From Escherichia hormaechei_A (GTDB taxonomy: Bacteria > Pseudomonadota > Gammaproteobacteria > Enterobacterales > Enterobacteriaceae): 64,000 nucleotides of DNA. The stretch lies in the NCBI GenBank assembly GCA_042434945.1, contig CP170191.1:1302001-1366000 (forward strand). The letters run 5' to 3'. This document shows, in pieces, positions 27,055-36,527 of this stretch. Below the pieces are notes generated by a model. That model ran no database searches, was not told the origin of the DNA, and worked only from the letters and a program-made list of their open reading frames with translations. Position 1 is the stretch's first letter, and every line of letters begins with the position of its first letter. The position numbers and the translations under genes were made by a program.

Positions 27055-27882
27055 TTACTTTTTCCAGAAATCATCAAACACCGTAATGGGCGGACGGCGC
27101 TTATGCTCGGTTTTCAGATACCAGCCTTCGATAATTTTAGCGGTACCTTCGTCGAGCGTTTTGCCTTCCAGATAATCATCGATGTTGTCATACGTAACGC
27201 CCAGCGCCGCTTCATCCGGCAGGGAAGGGCGATCGTCCTCCAGGTCCGCCGTTGGCGCCTTCTTATACAGGTGCTCCGGGCAGCCCAACGCCGCCAGCAG
27301 TTGCTTACCCTGACGCTTGTTCAGGCGGAAGAGGGGGTTGATATCCGTGCCGCCATCGCCGTATTTGGTGAAGAAGCCGGTGATGGCTTCCGCGGCGTGG
27401 TCAGTGCCGACGACGACCCCTTTGGTCATCCCTGCGATACTGTACTGCGCTTTCATGCGCTCACGGGCTTTCTCGTTGCCGCGGACAAAATCGCTCAGTT
27501 CAATACCGGCTTCACGCAGGGCCTGCTCGCTGGCCAGTACCGAACCTTTGATGTTTACGGTAAGAACACGGTCCGGCTGAATAAACGCAATCGCATCCTG
27601 ACAGTCCTGCTCGTCGGCCTGCACGCCATACGGCAGACGTACGGCAATAAATTGCAGCGCGGTGTCACCGGTCTCGTCACGCAGCTCGGAGATGGCCATC
27701 TGGCTCAGCTTACCGGCCAGAGTGGAATCCTGACCGCCGCTGATGCCCAGCACCAGCGTCTTCAGGAAAGGGTGTGCAGACAGGTAAGCTTTCAAAAAAT
27801 CAACGCTACGACGGATCTCTTCATTGGCATCAATCGCAGGTTTCGCGCCCAGCGCCTGAATAATTTCTTGTTGCAGAGCCAT
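27055..27882 (-). CDS. nadE: NH3-dependent NAD+ synthetase
   Basis: Amidates deamido-NAD to NAD, last step of NAD synthesis. 275 residues from ATG at 27882, equal to E. coli. PP-loop SGGQDSTL near residue 46, then HAAEAITGFFTKYGDGGTD and RLNKRQG. Ends ITVFDDFWKK like the family. Diverged from K-12, native. The 231-base divergent spacer to osmE has no gene. Confidence 0.97.
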   Translation of the reverse strand: MALQQEIIQALGAKPAIDANEEIRRSVDFLKAYLSAHPFLKTLVLGISGGQDSTLAGKLSQMAISELRDETGDTALQFIAVRLPYGVQADEQDCQDAIAFIQPDRVLTVNIKGSVLASEQALREAGIELSDFVRGNEKARERMKAQYSIAGMTKGVVVGTDHAAEAITGFFTKYGDGGTDINPLFRLNKRQGKQLLAALGCPEHLYKKAPTADLEDDRPSLPDEAALGVTYDNIDDYLEGKTLDEGTAKIIEGWYLKTEHKRRPPITVFDDFWKK

Positions 27883-28113
27883 TACGCCCTCCCTATGCAG
27901 AACCAAACAGAAAGTGTGATCTGTTAAAACTAACCCTTTGTCGGGGAAACGACAAGGATCACAGTTTTGAGTGTACTGTTTTACAGCGATTTAGCAGCTT
28001 ACCGTTGTTTTATTAGAATTTTCCGAAATTCGTCTGGCGTAACTCGCAAAGTTGAACAATAGTAATTTTTATTCCAGGCTTATCTAACACGCTGATAAAC
28101 AAGAGGACGGAAT

Positions 28114-28452
28114 ATGAACAAGAATATGGCAGGAATTCTGAGTGCAGCGGCGGTATTAACCATGCTGGCGGGTTGTACGGCTTATGATCGTACCAAAGAC
28201 CAGTTTGTACAGCCTGTGGTGAAAGACGTCAAAAAAGGCATGAGCCGGGCGCAGGTTGCACAAATTGCGGGTAAACCTTCGTCTGAAGTGAGCATGATCC
28301 ATGCTCGTGGTACTTGCCAGACCTACATCCTGGGTCAACGTGATGGTAAAGCAGAAACCTACTTTGTCGCGTTAGATGATACCGGACATGTCATCAACTC
28401 CGGTTATCAGACCTGTGCTGAATACGACACTGATCCACAGGCTGCGAAGTAA
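28114..28452 (+). CDS. osmE: Osmotically inducible lipoprotein OsmE
   Basis: 112-residue SmpA/OmlA-fold outer-membrane lipoprotein. Lipobox LAGC near residue 21, then conserved [19 protein letters not shown]. In E. coli it is induced by osmolarity and stationary phase. Reads as the K-12 protein I recall throughout, and so marks the left edge of an E. coli-like block that includes chbBCA. GAGGACGG SD region before ATG. Confidence 0.95.
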
Positions 28453-28483
28453 TCACTTCGTCTGAAAGCTTGAGTAACAACGG

Positions 28484-28510
28484 AAACCGGCCATTGCGCC
28501 GGTTTTTTTT
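28484..28510 (+). terminator. Intrinsic terminator of osmE
   Basis: AAACCGGC, a six-base loop, GCCGGTTT, then a run of T. 31 bases after the osmE stop. Confidence 0.9.
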
Positions 28511-28573
28511 GGTCTGAGTTCTTAATTATCTTCGCGAATTATTTGCCCGAAATGTGAAGAGGGTCATAACCGC

Positions 28574-28606
28574 AGGTCAAGGAGAGACAATTTATAAGGT
28601 CAAAGA
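28574..28606 (+). promoter_or_regulatory. Direct repeat in chb promoter, candidate ChbR site
   Basis: AGGTCAAGGA and AGGTCAAAGA are repeated 23 bases apart, a spacing usual for AraC-family activators. In E. coli ChbR, NagC and CRP control this promoter. The 298-base spacer 28453-28750 otherwise holds only the osmE terminator and the untranslated leader. Confidence 0.45.
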
Positions 28607-28750
28607 AATACTATTGCTCAGGTCTATACCGTATACTCCTTTCAGCCACAAAAAAAGTCATGTTGGTTTCGCAAGTTACCCAGAGCATGGAAGCAGGTTA
28701 AGGCTTGCGGAGTGTCTGGCTGACAGATAATCGTCGATGAGGGCAGTTTT

Positions 28751-29071
28751 ATGGAAAAGAAACACATTTATCTGTTTTGTTCTGCGGGCATGTCTACCTC
28801 TTTACTGGTATCAAAAATGCGCGCACAGGCAGAAAAATATGAAGTTCCGGTCATTATTGAAGCATTTCCGGAAACACTGGCTGGTGAAAAAGGTCAGAAT
28901 GCCGATGTCGTGTTATTAGGGCCGCAGATTGCTTATATGTTGCCCGAAATCCAGCGTTTGTTACCCAACAAACCGGTTGAAGTAATTGACTCGCTGCTTT
29001 ATGGCAAAGTCGATGGTTTAGGCGTGCTTAAGGCTGCGGTTGCAGCGATTAAAAAAGCCGCAGCAAATTAA
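28751..29071 (+). CDS. chbB: Chitobiose-specific PTS IIB component
   Basis: Phosphocarrier of the N,N'-diacetylchitobiose PTS. 106 residues; phosphorylated Cys10 in LFCSAGMST. Accepts phosphate from ChbA and passes it to sugar bound by ChbC. Identical to the K-12 protein as far as I can recall. First gene of chbBCARFG; a weak SD (GAGGG) precedes the ATG. Confidence 0.97.
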   Translation: MEKKHIYLFCSAGMSTSLLVSKMRAQAEKYEVPVIIEAFPETLAGEKGQNADVVLLGPQIAYMLPEIQRLLPNKPVEVIDSLLYGKVDGLGVLKAAVAAIKKAAAN

Positions 29072-29086
29072 TTTATTTTAAATTTT

Positions 29087-29098
29087 CCCGTCAAAGAG
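29087..29098 (+). promoter_or_regulatory. ChiX decoy (sRNA trap) in the chbB-chbC spacer
   Basis: CCCGTCAAAGAG is complementary to CUCUUUGACGGG, the seed of ChiX. In E. coli and Salmonella this spacer is the known RNA decoy that titrates ChiX when the chb operon is transcribed, relieving silencing of chiP. Sequence and position agree with that site. Confidence 0.85.
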
Positions 29099-29115
29099 TT
29101 ATTTCATAAATCAAT

Positions 29116-29141
29116 ACCGCAATATTTAAATTGCGGTTTTT
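29116..29141 (+). terminator. Terminator-like hairpin inside the chb operon
   Basis: ACCGCAAT, a six-base loop (ATTTAA), ATTGCGGT, then TTTTAA. It lies between the ChiX decoy and chbC, so it could generate a short chbB-decoy transcript or protect its 3' end. Since chbC follows, termination must be partial. Confidence 0.55.
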
Positions 29142-29155
29142 AAGGGTATTTTTCT

Positions 29156-30514
29156 ATGAGTAATGTTATTGCATCGCTTGAAAAGGTACTCCTCCCTTTT
29201 GCAGTTAAAATAGGAAAGCAGCCACACGTTAATGCAATCAAAAATGGCTTTATTCGCTTAATGCCGTTAACCCTTGTGGGGGCCATGTTTGTATTAATTA
29301 ACAACGTTTTTCTAAGCTTTGGGGAGGGGTCGTTTTTTTATTCCTTAGGTATTCGCCTCGACGCCTCAACCATTGAAACACTTAATGGTCTGAAAGGTAT
29401 TGGCGGCAACGTATATAACGGAACAATAGGGATAATGTCTTTAATGGCACCGTTCTTTATTGGCATGGCGCTGGCAGAAGAGCGTAAAGTCGATGCGCTG
29501 GCGGCTGGGTTGTTATCCGTTGCAGCATTTATGACCGTCACCCCATATAGTGTCGGTGAGGCCTATGCGGTTGGCGCAAACTGGTTAGGTGGGGCGAATA
29601 TCATCTCCGGGATTATTATTGGCCTGGTGGTGGCAGAAATGTTTACCTTTATTGTCCGCCGCAATTGGGTCATTAAACTGCCCGACAGCGTACCTGCTTC
29701 AGTATCGCGTTCCTTCTCGGCATTAATTCCCGGCTTTATTATTCTTTCCGTGATGGGGATTATTGCCTGGGCGTTGAATACCTGGGGCACCAACTTCCAT
29801 CAGATCATTATGGATACCATCTCAACTCCACTGGCATCGTTGGGTAGCGTGGTGGGCTGGGCCTATGTGATCTTTGTTCCACTGCTCTGGTTCTTCGGTA
29901 TTCATGGCGCGCTGGCGCTGACCGCACTGGACAACGGCATAATGACGCCGTGGGCGCTGGAAAATATCGCGACCTATCAGCAATATGGTTCCGTCGAAGC
30001 GGCGCTGGCAGCCGGTAAGACCTTCCATATCTGGGCCAAGCCGATGCTGGACTCCTTTATTTTCCTTGGGGGCAGTGGTGCGACTTTAGGCCTGATCCTG
30101 GCTATCTTTATCGCCTCTCGCTGTGCTGATTATCGTCAGGTGGCAAAACTGGCGCTGCCGTCCGGCATCTTCCAGATTAACGAACCGATTCTGTTTGGTC
30201 TGCCAATTATCATGAACCCGGTGATGTTTATCCCGTTTGTACTGGTACAACCGATTCTGGCGGCAATCACCCTCGCAGCGTACTACATGGGCATTATTCC
30301 TCCGGTGACCAATATTGCACCGTGGACCATGCCAACCGGTCTGGGAGCCTTCTTTAATACCAACGGTAGCGTCGCCGCATTGCTGGTCGCACTCTTCAAC
30401 CTTGGCATCGCAACGTTAATTTATCTGCCCTTTGTTGTGGTGGCTAACAAAGCACAAAATGCGATTGATAAAGAAGAGAGCGAAGAAGATATCGCTAACG
30501 CCCTGAAATTTTAA
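29156..30514 (+). CDS. chbC: Chitobiose-specific PTS IIC permease
   Basis: Membrane channel of the chitobiose PTS, lactose/cellobiose EIIC family, 452 residues with about ten membrane segments; substrate-site motif FQINEPILFGLPII present. Nearly identical to K-12 (a handful of substitutions by eye). Follows chbB after an 84-base spacer with the ChiX decoy. Confidence 0.97.
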   Translation: MSNVIASLEKVLLPFAVKIGKQPHVNAIKNGFIRLMPLTLVGAMFVLINNVFLSFGEGSFFYSLGIRLDASTIETLNGLKGIGGNVYNGTIGIMSLMAPFFIGMALAEERKVDALAAGLLSVAAFMTVTPYSVGEAYAVGANWLGGANIISGIIIGLVVAEMFTFIVRRNWVIKLPDSVPASVSRSFSALIPGFIILSVMGIIAWALNTWGTNFHQIIMDTISTPLASLGSVVGWAYVIFVPLLWFFGIHGALALTALDNGIMTPWALENIATYQQYGSVEAALAAGKTFHIWAKPMLDSFIFLGGSGATLGLILAIFIASRCADYRQVAKLALPSGIFQINEPILFGLPIIMNPVMFIPFVLVQPILAAITLAAYYMGIIPPVTNIAPWTMPTGLGAFFNTNGSVAALLVALFNLGIATLIYLPFVVVANKAQNAIDKEESEEDIANALKF

Positions 30515-30564
30515 TCGATGCCGGTACGGGTAATCGTGCCGGTAAGAAAAGAGAGGAACGATGT

Positions 30565-30912
30565 ATGATGGATCTCGATAACATTCCCGATACGCAAACA
30601 GAAGCTGAAGAGCTGGAAGAAGTGGTGATGGGGCTTATCATCAACTCCGGACAAGCGCGCAGCCTGGCGTATGCGGCACTGAAACAGGCGAAGCAGGGCG
30701 ATTTTGCCGCAGCAAAAGCCATGATGGATCAGTCACGGATGGCATTGAATGAAGCGCATCTGGTACAGACGAAACTGATTGAAGGCGATGCGGGCGAAGG
30801 TAAGATGAAAGTGAGTCTGGTGCTGGTCCACGCTCAGGATCATTTAATGACGTCCATGCTGGCACGCGAGCTGGTCGCGGAGCTCATCGAGCTTCACGAG
30901 AAGATGCAATAA
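30565..30912 (+). CDS. chbA: Chitobiose-specific PTS IIA component
   Basis: 115 residues, helical trimeric IIA of the lactose type. Phospho-His89 in LVLVHAQDHLM. E. coli-like up to about MLAREL (near 30865); the final residues VAELIELHEKMQ differ from K-12, so the junction back to native sequence lies there. GAGAGG SD 8 bases before the first ATG. Confidence 0.96.
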   Translation: MMDLDNIPDTQTEAEELEEVVMGLIINSGQARSLAYAALKQAKQGDFAAAKAMMDQSRMALNEAHLVQTKLIEGDAGEGKMKVSLVLVHAQDHLMTSMLARELVAELIELHEKMQ

Positions 30913-30941
30913 GTCAGTTGAAGTAGCAGGAGGTCAGCACG

Positions 30942-31760
30942 ATGGAAATCAAAACCGCACATGAGCAACAGCTGTTTAATGGCAAAAATTTTCACGTGGT
31001 GATTTACAACAAAACGGAGAGCGCCAGCGGTCTGCACCAGCATGACTACTACGAGTTCACGATTGTTCTGACCGGCCGCTACTATCAGGAGATCAACGGT
31101 AAGCGCGTCCTGCTTGAGCGTGGCGATTTCGTCTTCCTGCCAATGGGATCTTATCACCAGAGCTTTTATGAGTTTGGTGCGACGCGCATTCTGAACGTAG
31201 GGGTGAGCAGGCGTTTCTTCGAGAAGCACTATCTGCCGCTGGTGCCGTTCTGCTTTGTGGCGTCACAGGTGTATCGCGTTAAAAATGAGTTTATGACCTG
31301 GATTGAAACGGTTATCGCATCGCTGAATTTCCGCGACAATGAATTTGATGAATTTATTGAAACCGTGACGTTCTACGTCATGAATCGCCTCCGCCATCAC
31401 CGTGAAGAACAGCAGGTGGTGGATGATATTCCTCAGTGGCTGCGCAGTACCGTGGAGCTGATGCACGATAAAGGACAGTTCAGCGATAACGCCCTGGAGA
31501 ATATGGTGGCGCTGTCGGGTAAATCGCAGGAATATTTGACGCGCGCCACGCAGCGTTATTACCGTAAAACGCCTGTGCAAATCATTAATGAAATCCGCAT
31601 TAACTTTGCCAAAAAACAGCTGGAAATTACTAACTACTCTGTCACCGATATCGCTTACGAATCGGGTTACAGCAGCCCCAGCCTGTTTATTAAAACCTTT
31701 AAAAAATTGACTTCATTCACACCGAACAGTTACCGCAAAAATTTAACGGTAATTAATTAA
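30942..31760 (+). CDS. chbR: AraC-family regulator of chitobiose utilisation ChbR
   Basis: 272 residues; N-terminal cupin sensor domain (GLHQHDYYEFT) and C-terminal double helix-turn-helix (ITNYSVTDIAYESGYSSPSL within ~225-255). In E. coli it represses chb without inducer and activates it with chitobiose-6-P derivatives processed by ChbG. AGGAGG SD. Diverged from K-12 by eye at many positions, unlike chbBCA just upstream. Confidence 0.96.
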   Translation: MEIKTAHEQQLFNGKNFHVVIYNKTESASGLHQHDYYEFTIVLTGRYYQEINGKRVLLERGDFVFLPMGSYHQSFYEFGATRILNVGVSRRFFEKHYLPLVPFCFVASQVYRVKNEFMTWIETVIASLNFRDNEFDEFIETVTFYVMNRLRHHREEQQVVDDIPQWLRSTVELMHDKGQFSDNALENMVALSGKSQEYLTRATQRYYRKTPVQIINEIRINFAKKQLEITNYSVTDIAYESGYSSPSLFIKTFKKLTSFTPNSYRKNLTVIN

Positions 31761-31869
31761 CTTTCGGCGGTTTATCCGCCAGGAACCGTGACGTAATGGC
31801 TTGCCCAAATAGCGGGAAGAGTACGCTATACCTTGCAGGCGATTAACCTGATACGCTAAGGGAGATATT

Positions 31870-33225
31870 ATGCAACAGAAATTAAAAGTCGTAACCATTG
31901 GTGGCGGCAGCAGCTATACCCCGGAATTACTTGAAGGTTTCCTGAAACGGTATCATGAATTACCGGTCAGCGAATTATGGCTGGTGGATGTTGAAGAAGG
32001 TCAGGAGAAGCTGAATATTATTTTTGAACTGTGCAAACGCATGGTTGAAAAAGCGGGCGTGCCCTTAACCGTGCATAAAACGCTGGATCGCCGCCTGGCA
32101 CTGAAAGATGCTGACTTCGTGACCACGCAGCTGCGCGTCGGCCAGCTGAAGGCGCGTGAGCTGGACGAGCGCATTCCGCTGAGCCACGGTTATCTGGGCC
32201 AGGAAACCAACGGGGCAGGTGGCCTGTTTAAAGGCCTGCGTACTATTCCGGTCATTTTTGACATCATTAAAGACGTGGAGGAGATCTGCCCGAACGCCTG
32301 GGTGATCAACTTTACCAACCCGGCCGGGATGGTCACCGAGGCAGTCTATCGCCACACCGGTTTCAAACGCTTTATCGGCGTCTGCAATATTCCGATTGGC
32401 ATGAAGATGTTCATCCGCGATGTACTGGAACTGACCGATAACGATGATCTGTCCATTGATCTGTTCGGCCTGAATCACATGGTCTTTATCAAAGATGTGA
32501 TAGTGAACGGGCAATCGCGCTTTGCGGAACTGCTCGACGGCGTCGCCTCTGGTCGCCTGACCGCGGCCTCGGTGAAAAACATTTTCGATCTGCCGTTCAG
32601 CGAAGGGCTGATCCGCTCCCTGAATCTGCTGCCGTGCTCGTATCTGCTCTACTACTTCAAGCAGAAAGAGATGCTGGCCATTGAAATGGGCGAATACTAC
32701 AAAGGTGGCGCACGCGCTCAGGTTGTACAGAAAGTAGAGAAGCAGCTTTTTGATTTGTATAAAGATCCGAACCTGAACGTCAAACCGAAAGAGCTGGAGC
32801 AGCGCGGCGGGGCATACTATTCGGATGCCGCGTGTGAAGTGATTAACGCCATTTACAATGACAAGCAGGCCGAGCACTATGTAAACGTTCCCCATCACGG
32901 GCACATCGACAATATCCCGGCAGACTGGGCCGTTGAGATGACCTGCATTCTTGGGCGCGAGGGTGCAAAACCACATCCCCGCATTACCCACTTCGACGAT
33001 AAGGTGATGGGCCTGATTCACACCATCAAAGGCTTTGAAGTGGCGGCGAGCAATGCGGCCCTGAGCGGCGAACTGAATGACGTGCTGCTGGCGCTGAACC
33101 TCAGCCCGCTGGTGCATTCTGACCGTGACGCTGAAAAACTCGCGGGTGAGATGATCCTGGCGCATGAAAAATGGCTGCCAAACTTTGCTGCAACGGTTGA
33201 GAAACTGAAACTCACACACCGTTAA
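31870..33225 (+). CDS. chbF: 6-phospho-chitobiose glucosidase, GH4
   Basis: NAD+- and Mn2+-dependent family 4 glycosidase hydrolysing deacetylated chitobiose-6-phosphate. 451 residues. Rossmann motif IGGGSSYTPEL at the N-terminus, NFTNPAGMVTEA, metal-ligand Cys/His in GVCNIPIG and GLNHM. Operon position and length match E. coli. Confidence 0.96.
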   Translation: MQQKLKVVTIGGGSSYTPELLEGFLKRYHELPVSELWLVDVEEGQEKLNIIFELCKRMVEKAGVPLTVHKTLDRRLALKDADFVTTQLRVGQLKARELDERIPLSHGYLGQETNGAGGLFKGLRTIPVIFDIIKDVEEICPNAWVINFTNPAGMVTEAVYRHTGFKRFIGVCNIPIGMKMFIRDVLELTDNDDLSIDLFGLNHMVFIKDVIVNGQSRFAELLDGVASGRLTAASVKNIFDLPFSEGLIRSLNLLPCSYLLYYFKQKEMLAIEMGEYYKGGARAQVVQKVEKQLFDLYKDPNLNVKPKELEQRGGAYYSDAACEVINAIYNDKQAEHYVNVPHHGHIDNIPADWAVEMTCILGREGAKPHPRITHFDDKVMGLIHTIKGFEVAASNAALSGELNDVLLALNLSPLVHSDRDAEKLAGEMILAHEKWLPNFAATVEKLKLTHR

Positions 33226-33236
33226 GAGGAGGCGCG

Positions 33237-33986
33237 ATGGAAAACCTGCTGATCGTCAATGCCGATGATTTTGGCCTGTCAAAAGGGCAGAACTACGGCA
33301 TTATTGAAGCCTGTCGCCGGGGCGTCGTGACCTCTACAACAGCGCTCATCAACGGTGAGGCGGTGGAACATGCGGCGCAGTTAAGCCGTGAGCTGCCCGA
33401 GCTGGGCGTGGGCATGCACTTTGTGCTGACGCTTGGGTTGCCCCTTTCGCCAATGCCGGGCCTGACGCGCGACGGCCAGCTGGGGAAATGGATTTGGGAA
33501 ATGGCGGAGCAGGACGCTCTGCCGCTCGATGAGATTGCCCGCGAGCTGGATTGCCAGTTTAACCGCTTTGTGGATGTGTTTGGCCGCGAGCCTACCCATA
33601 TTGACAGCCATCATCATGTGCATATGATCCCGGCGATTTTCCCGCTTGTGGCAGAGTTTGCGCAACGTAAAGGCGTGGCGATGCGCGTGGATCGTGAGGT
33701 GCGCGGGCTGCCGGACGTCGCGGTGACGTCAACGGAGGGGTTCAGCAGCGCATTTTATGGCGACGAGATCGACGAAGCGCTGTTCCTGAAGGTGCTGGAT
33801 GAGTCCGCCGCGAAAGGGGAGCGCTCGCTTGAGGTAATGGCGCACCCGGCGTTTGTCGATAACATCGTACGTAAGAGCGCCTACTGCTGGCCGCGTCTGG
33901 CGGAACTGGATGTGCTGACGTCGGCGTCGTTGAAGTACGCGATTGCCGAGCGTGGGTATCGTCTGGGGACGTTCAGGGATCTTTGA
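33237..33986 (+). CDS. chbG: Chitooligosaccharide deacetylase ChbG
   Basis: YdjC/ChbG-type carbohydrate deacetylase that removes one acetyl group from phosphorylated chitobiose, making the ChbR inducer and the ChbF substrate. 249 residues; metal-binding NADDFGLS at residue 8 and HIDSHHHVHMIP near 122, MAHPAF near 200. 11 bases after chbF with GAGGAGG SD. Last gene of the operon; REP units follow. Confidence 0.95.
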   Translation: MENLLIVNADDFGLSKGQNYGIIEACRRGVVTSTTALINGEAVEHAAQLSRELPELGVGMHFVLTLGLPLSPMPGLTRDGQLGKWIWEMAEQDALPLDEIARELDCQFNRFVDVFGREPTHIDSHHHVHMIPAIFPLVAEFAQRKGVAMRVDREVRGLPDVAVTSTEGFSSAFYGDEIDEALFLKVLDESAAKGERSLEVMAHPAFVDNIVRKSAYCWPRLAELDVLTSASLKYAIAERGYRLGTFRDL

Positions 33987-33992
33987 GATAAA

Positions 33993-34077
33993 GCCCGGTG
34001 GCGGCTTCGCCTTACCGGGCCTACAAAAGCAATCGAAATGTAGGCCGGGTAAGCGCAGCGCCACCCGGCTTTTTTTT
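33993..34077. repeat. REP/BIME pair with T-run between chbG and katE
   Basis: Two REP units (33993-34024 and 34040-34069) in opposite orientation fill the space between convergent chbG and katE; the second is followed by eight T, so it may also terminate chb transcription. Confidence 0.85.
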
Positions 34078-36325
34078 ACGCCGGTATCTGGTCGGTCTTG
34101 CTGCTGCGCGACCACACGCGGTGCGCGGCAAGCAGGTCAAACAGCCGGGTCATAAACGCATCGTCAATGTTATCACCTTCGACAATGCCTTCTTCCCCTT
34201 GATCCGGTACCTTCAGCAGAGATTTAAACTTCCGCGCATCGCCTGCCAGGGCGATTGGCTTCAGGTGCTTATAGGCTTCCAGCAGATAATAGGCGGCATC
34301 ACCGTTACCGAGCAGGCTCTCAACGTCGCCGCACGGCATAATCACCGCGTCAACCGTCAGCGACGGTGCCCCGGCGAAGGTCGCGGCAATTGGCAGGACA
34401 GAGCCATCGTCGGCTGTCACTTCACCCATGCGGGAGTAAAGCAGTTTGGCATGTACGCCCTGGGTTTTGAGCGCCTTCATGATCCCCAGCACGTCGCTGG
34501 CGCGCGGTTTATCATTCAGCAGGATAGCCACTACGCGGCCTTTAATTGACCCGCCAGGTACCGCGTACAGGCTCAGGGACGGATCCTTCTTCAGCCCGTT
34601 CACGTCTTTTGGCGGTGCGGCATGGCATTGCTCGTCAGTCAGCGTGATGCCGAGATTATTCGCCACGCCCTGAGCAAGCTGGATATCAATATGCGCCAGA
34701 TGGTCGACCACGCGCTCGCGAATGTAGGTACGCACCACTTTGCTCAGCTCAAAGCTGAAACCGCCGATAATGTGCTGCTGTTCAATCGGGGTCTGGCTGT
34801 TCCAGAACAGGCGAGGCTGAGCGTAATATTCGCCGAATGACGGGCTGCGCTCGCGAATTTTTGTTCCGTCCACGCGCTCCTGATACGACTCAAATCCGCC
34901 ACGTTTTGGCCCCGGCGGGGTTTCACGCGGCCAGTTATCGTTAATGGAGTTTGGCTCGTAGTTCGCCGGGTTGGTATCGATATCCTGGCGATGCATCCCG
35001 TCACGCTGGAAGTTATGGTACGGGCAGGTCGGACGGTTGATAGGAATTTCGTGGAAGTTCGGTCCACCGAGACGGCTGATCTGCGTATCGGTGTAAGAGA
35101 ACAGACGGCCCTGTAGCAGCGGATCGTTGGTGAAATCCAGCCCCGGCACAATATGGCCCGGGTGGAACGCAGCCTGCTCATTCTCCGCGAAGAAGTTATC
35201 CGGGTTGCGGTTAAGCACCATTTTGCCCACCAGCTGAACCGGCACCAGCTCTTCAGGAATAAGCTTGGTCGGGTCGAGCAGGTCGAAGTCGAATTTGAAC
35301 TCGTCCTCTTCCGGGATCAGCTGTAATCCCAGCTCGTATTCCGGGAAATCACCGGCTTCAATGGATTCCCACAGTTCGCGACGGTGGAAGTCCGGATCGC
35401 GCCCGGTCAGCTTCTGTGCTTCATCCCACACCAGGGATGCTTTCCCCGCGACCGGTTTCCAGTGGAAACGCACAAACGTCGCTTTACCTTCAGCGTTAAT
35501 CAGACGGAAGGTATGAATACCAAACCCTTCCATGGTGCGATAGCTGCGTGGGATCCCCCGGTCAGACATCGCCCACATCACGTTGTGAAGGGTTTCCGGT
35601 TGCAGGGAGACGTAGTCCCAGAAGGTGTCATGCGCACTTTGTCCCTGCGGTATGGCCCAGTGTGGCTCTGGTTTTACCGCATGGACAAAGTCAGGGAACT
35701 TATGCGCATCCTGAATGAAGAAAACCGGGGTGTTATTCCCGACGAGGTCGAAAATGCCCTCTTCGGTATAGAATTTGGTGGCGAAGCCGCGGATATCACG
35801 CACCGTATCGGCCGAACCCGCGCCGCCCTGTACGGTAGAGAAGCGCACAAATACCGGTGTGATTTTGTTCGGGTCGGAAAGGAAATCCGCCTTCGTGATC
35901 GCCTTCAGGCTCTTGTACGGCTGGAAATAGCCGTGCGCCGCGGAGCCGCGAGCGTGAACGATACGCTCAGGAATACGCTCATGGTCGAAATGGGTGATTT
36001 TTTCCCGCAGGATGAAATCTTCCAGCAGCGTCGGGCCGCGCGTTCCGGCGCGCAGGGAGTTCTGGTCATCGGCGATGCGCACGCCCTGATTGGTGGTCAG
36101 CGCATAGCCTTCACCCCCTTTGCGGTGCGGGTCGAGAGATTTTAACTTCTCGTTGTCCGCATCGGGCGACTTCACGCTTCCCGGTGCAGTAGGTTGCTCG
36201 CCCGGCGCGGACAGGCCCGGCGACGGTTTATGAGAGCCATCCGCAGGGGCGAGTGAGTCCATTCCCGGTTGAGATTCTTCGGTGCCATGAATAGGGGCTT
36301 GATGTGGTTTATCATTGTTCGACAT
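34076..36325 (-). CDS. katE: Catalase HPII
   Basis: Large-subunit monofunctional haem d catalase, stationary-phase peroxide defence. 749 residues. Distal His in VHARGSAAHGYF (~128), Asn in VGNNTPVFFIQD (~200), proximal Tyr in RLFSYTDTQ (~413), and a C-terminal flavodoxin-like domain. RpoS-dependent in E. coli. Native divergence in the N-terminal extension. Confidence 0.97.
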   Translation of the reverse strand: MSNNDKPHQAPIHGTEESQPGMDSLAPADGSHKPSPGLSAPGEQPTAPGSVKSPDADNEKLKSLDPHRKGGEGYALTTNQGVRIADDQNSLRAGTRGPTLLEDFILREKITHFDHERIPERIVHARGSAAHGYFQPYKSLKAITKADFLSDPNKITPVFVRFSTVQGGAGSADTVRDIRGFATKFYTEEGIFDLVGNNTPVFFIQDAHKFPDFVHAVKPEPHWAIPQGQSAHDTFWDYVSLQPETLHNVMWAMSDRGIPRSYRTMEGFGIHTFRLINAEGKATFVRFHWKPVAGKASLVWDEAQKLTGRDPDFHRRELWESIEAGDFPEYELGLQLIPEEDEFKFDFDLLDPTKLIPEELVPVQLVGKMVLNRNPDNFFAENEQAAFHPGHIVPGLDFTNDPLLQGRLFSYTDTQISRLGGPNFHEIPINRPTCPYHNFQRDGMHRQDIDTNPANYEPNSINDNWPRETPPGPKRGGFESYQERVDGTKIRERSPSFGEYYAQPRLFWNSQTPIEQQHIIGGFSFELSKVVRTYIRERVVDHLAHIDIQLAQGVANNLGITLTDEQCHAAPPKDVNGLKKDPSLSLYAVPGGSIKGRVVAILLNDKPRASDVLGIMKALKTQGVHAKLLYSRMGEVTADDGSVLPIAATFAGAPSLTVDAVIMPCGDVESLLGNGDAAYYLLEAYKHLKPIALAGDARKFKSLLKVPDQGEEGIVEGDNIDDAFMTRLFDLLAAHRVWSRSSKTDQIPA

Positions 36326-36527
36326 TGCACGATTCTCCTTTGTTCGTTCCTGAAAACCCTATTAAGGATAGAACAATGTGATGAATTAGCAGGCGAACTA
36401 AGCGTTTTCAGATAAGTGATTAGTGAAAGGAGCCATCTGCCTCACGTCAGGCGCGACGGGTGGGGGGAGAATCGGCTATGATAGAAATTTCCTGCTTTAA
36501 GAATTTGCTTTAGTGAACCCGTCGCTT

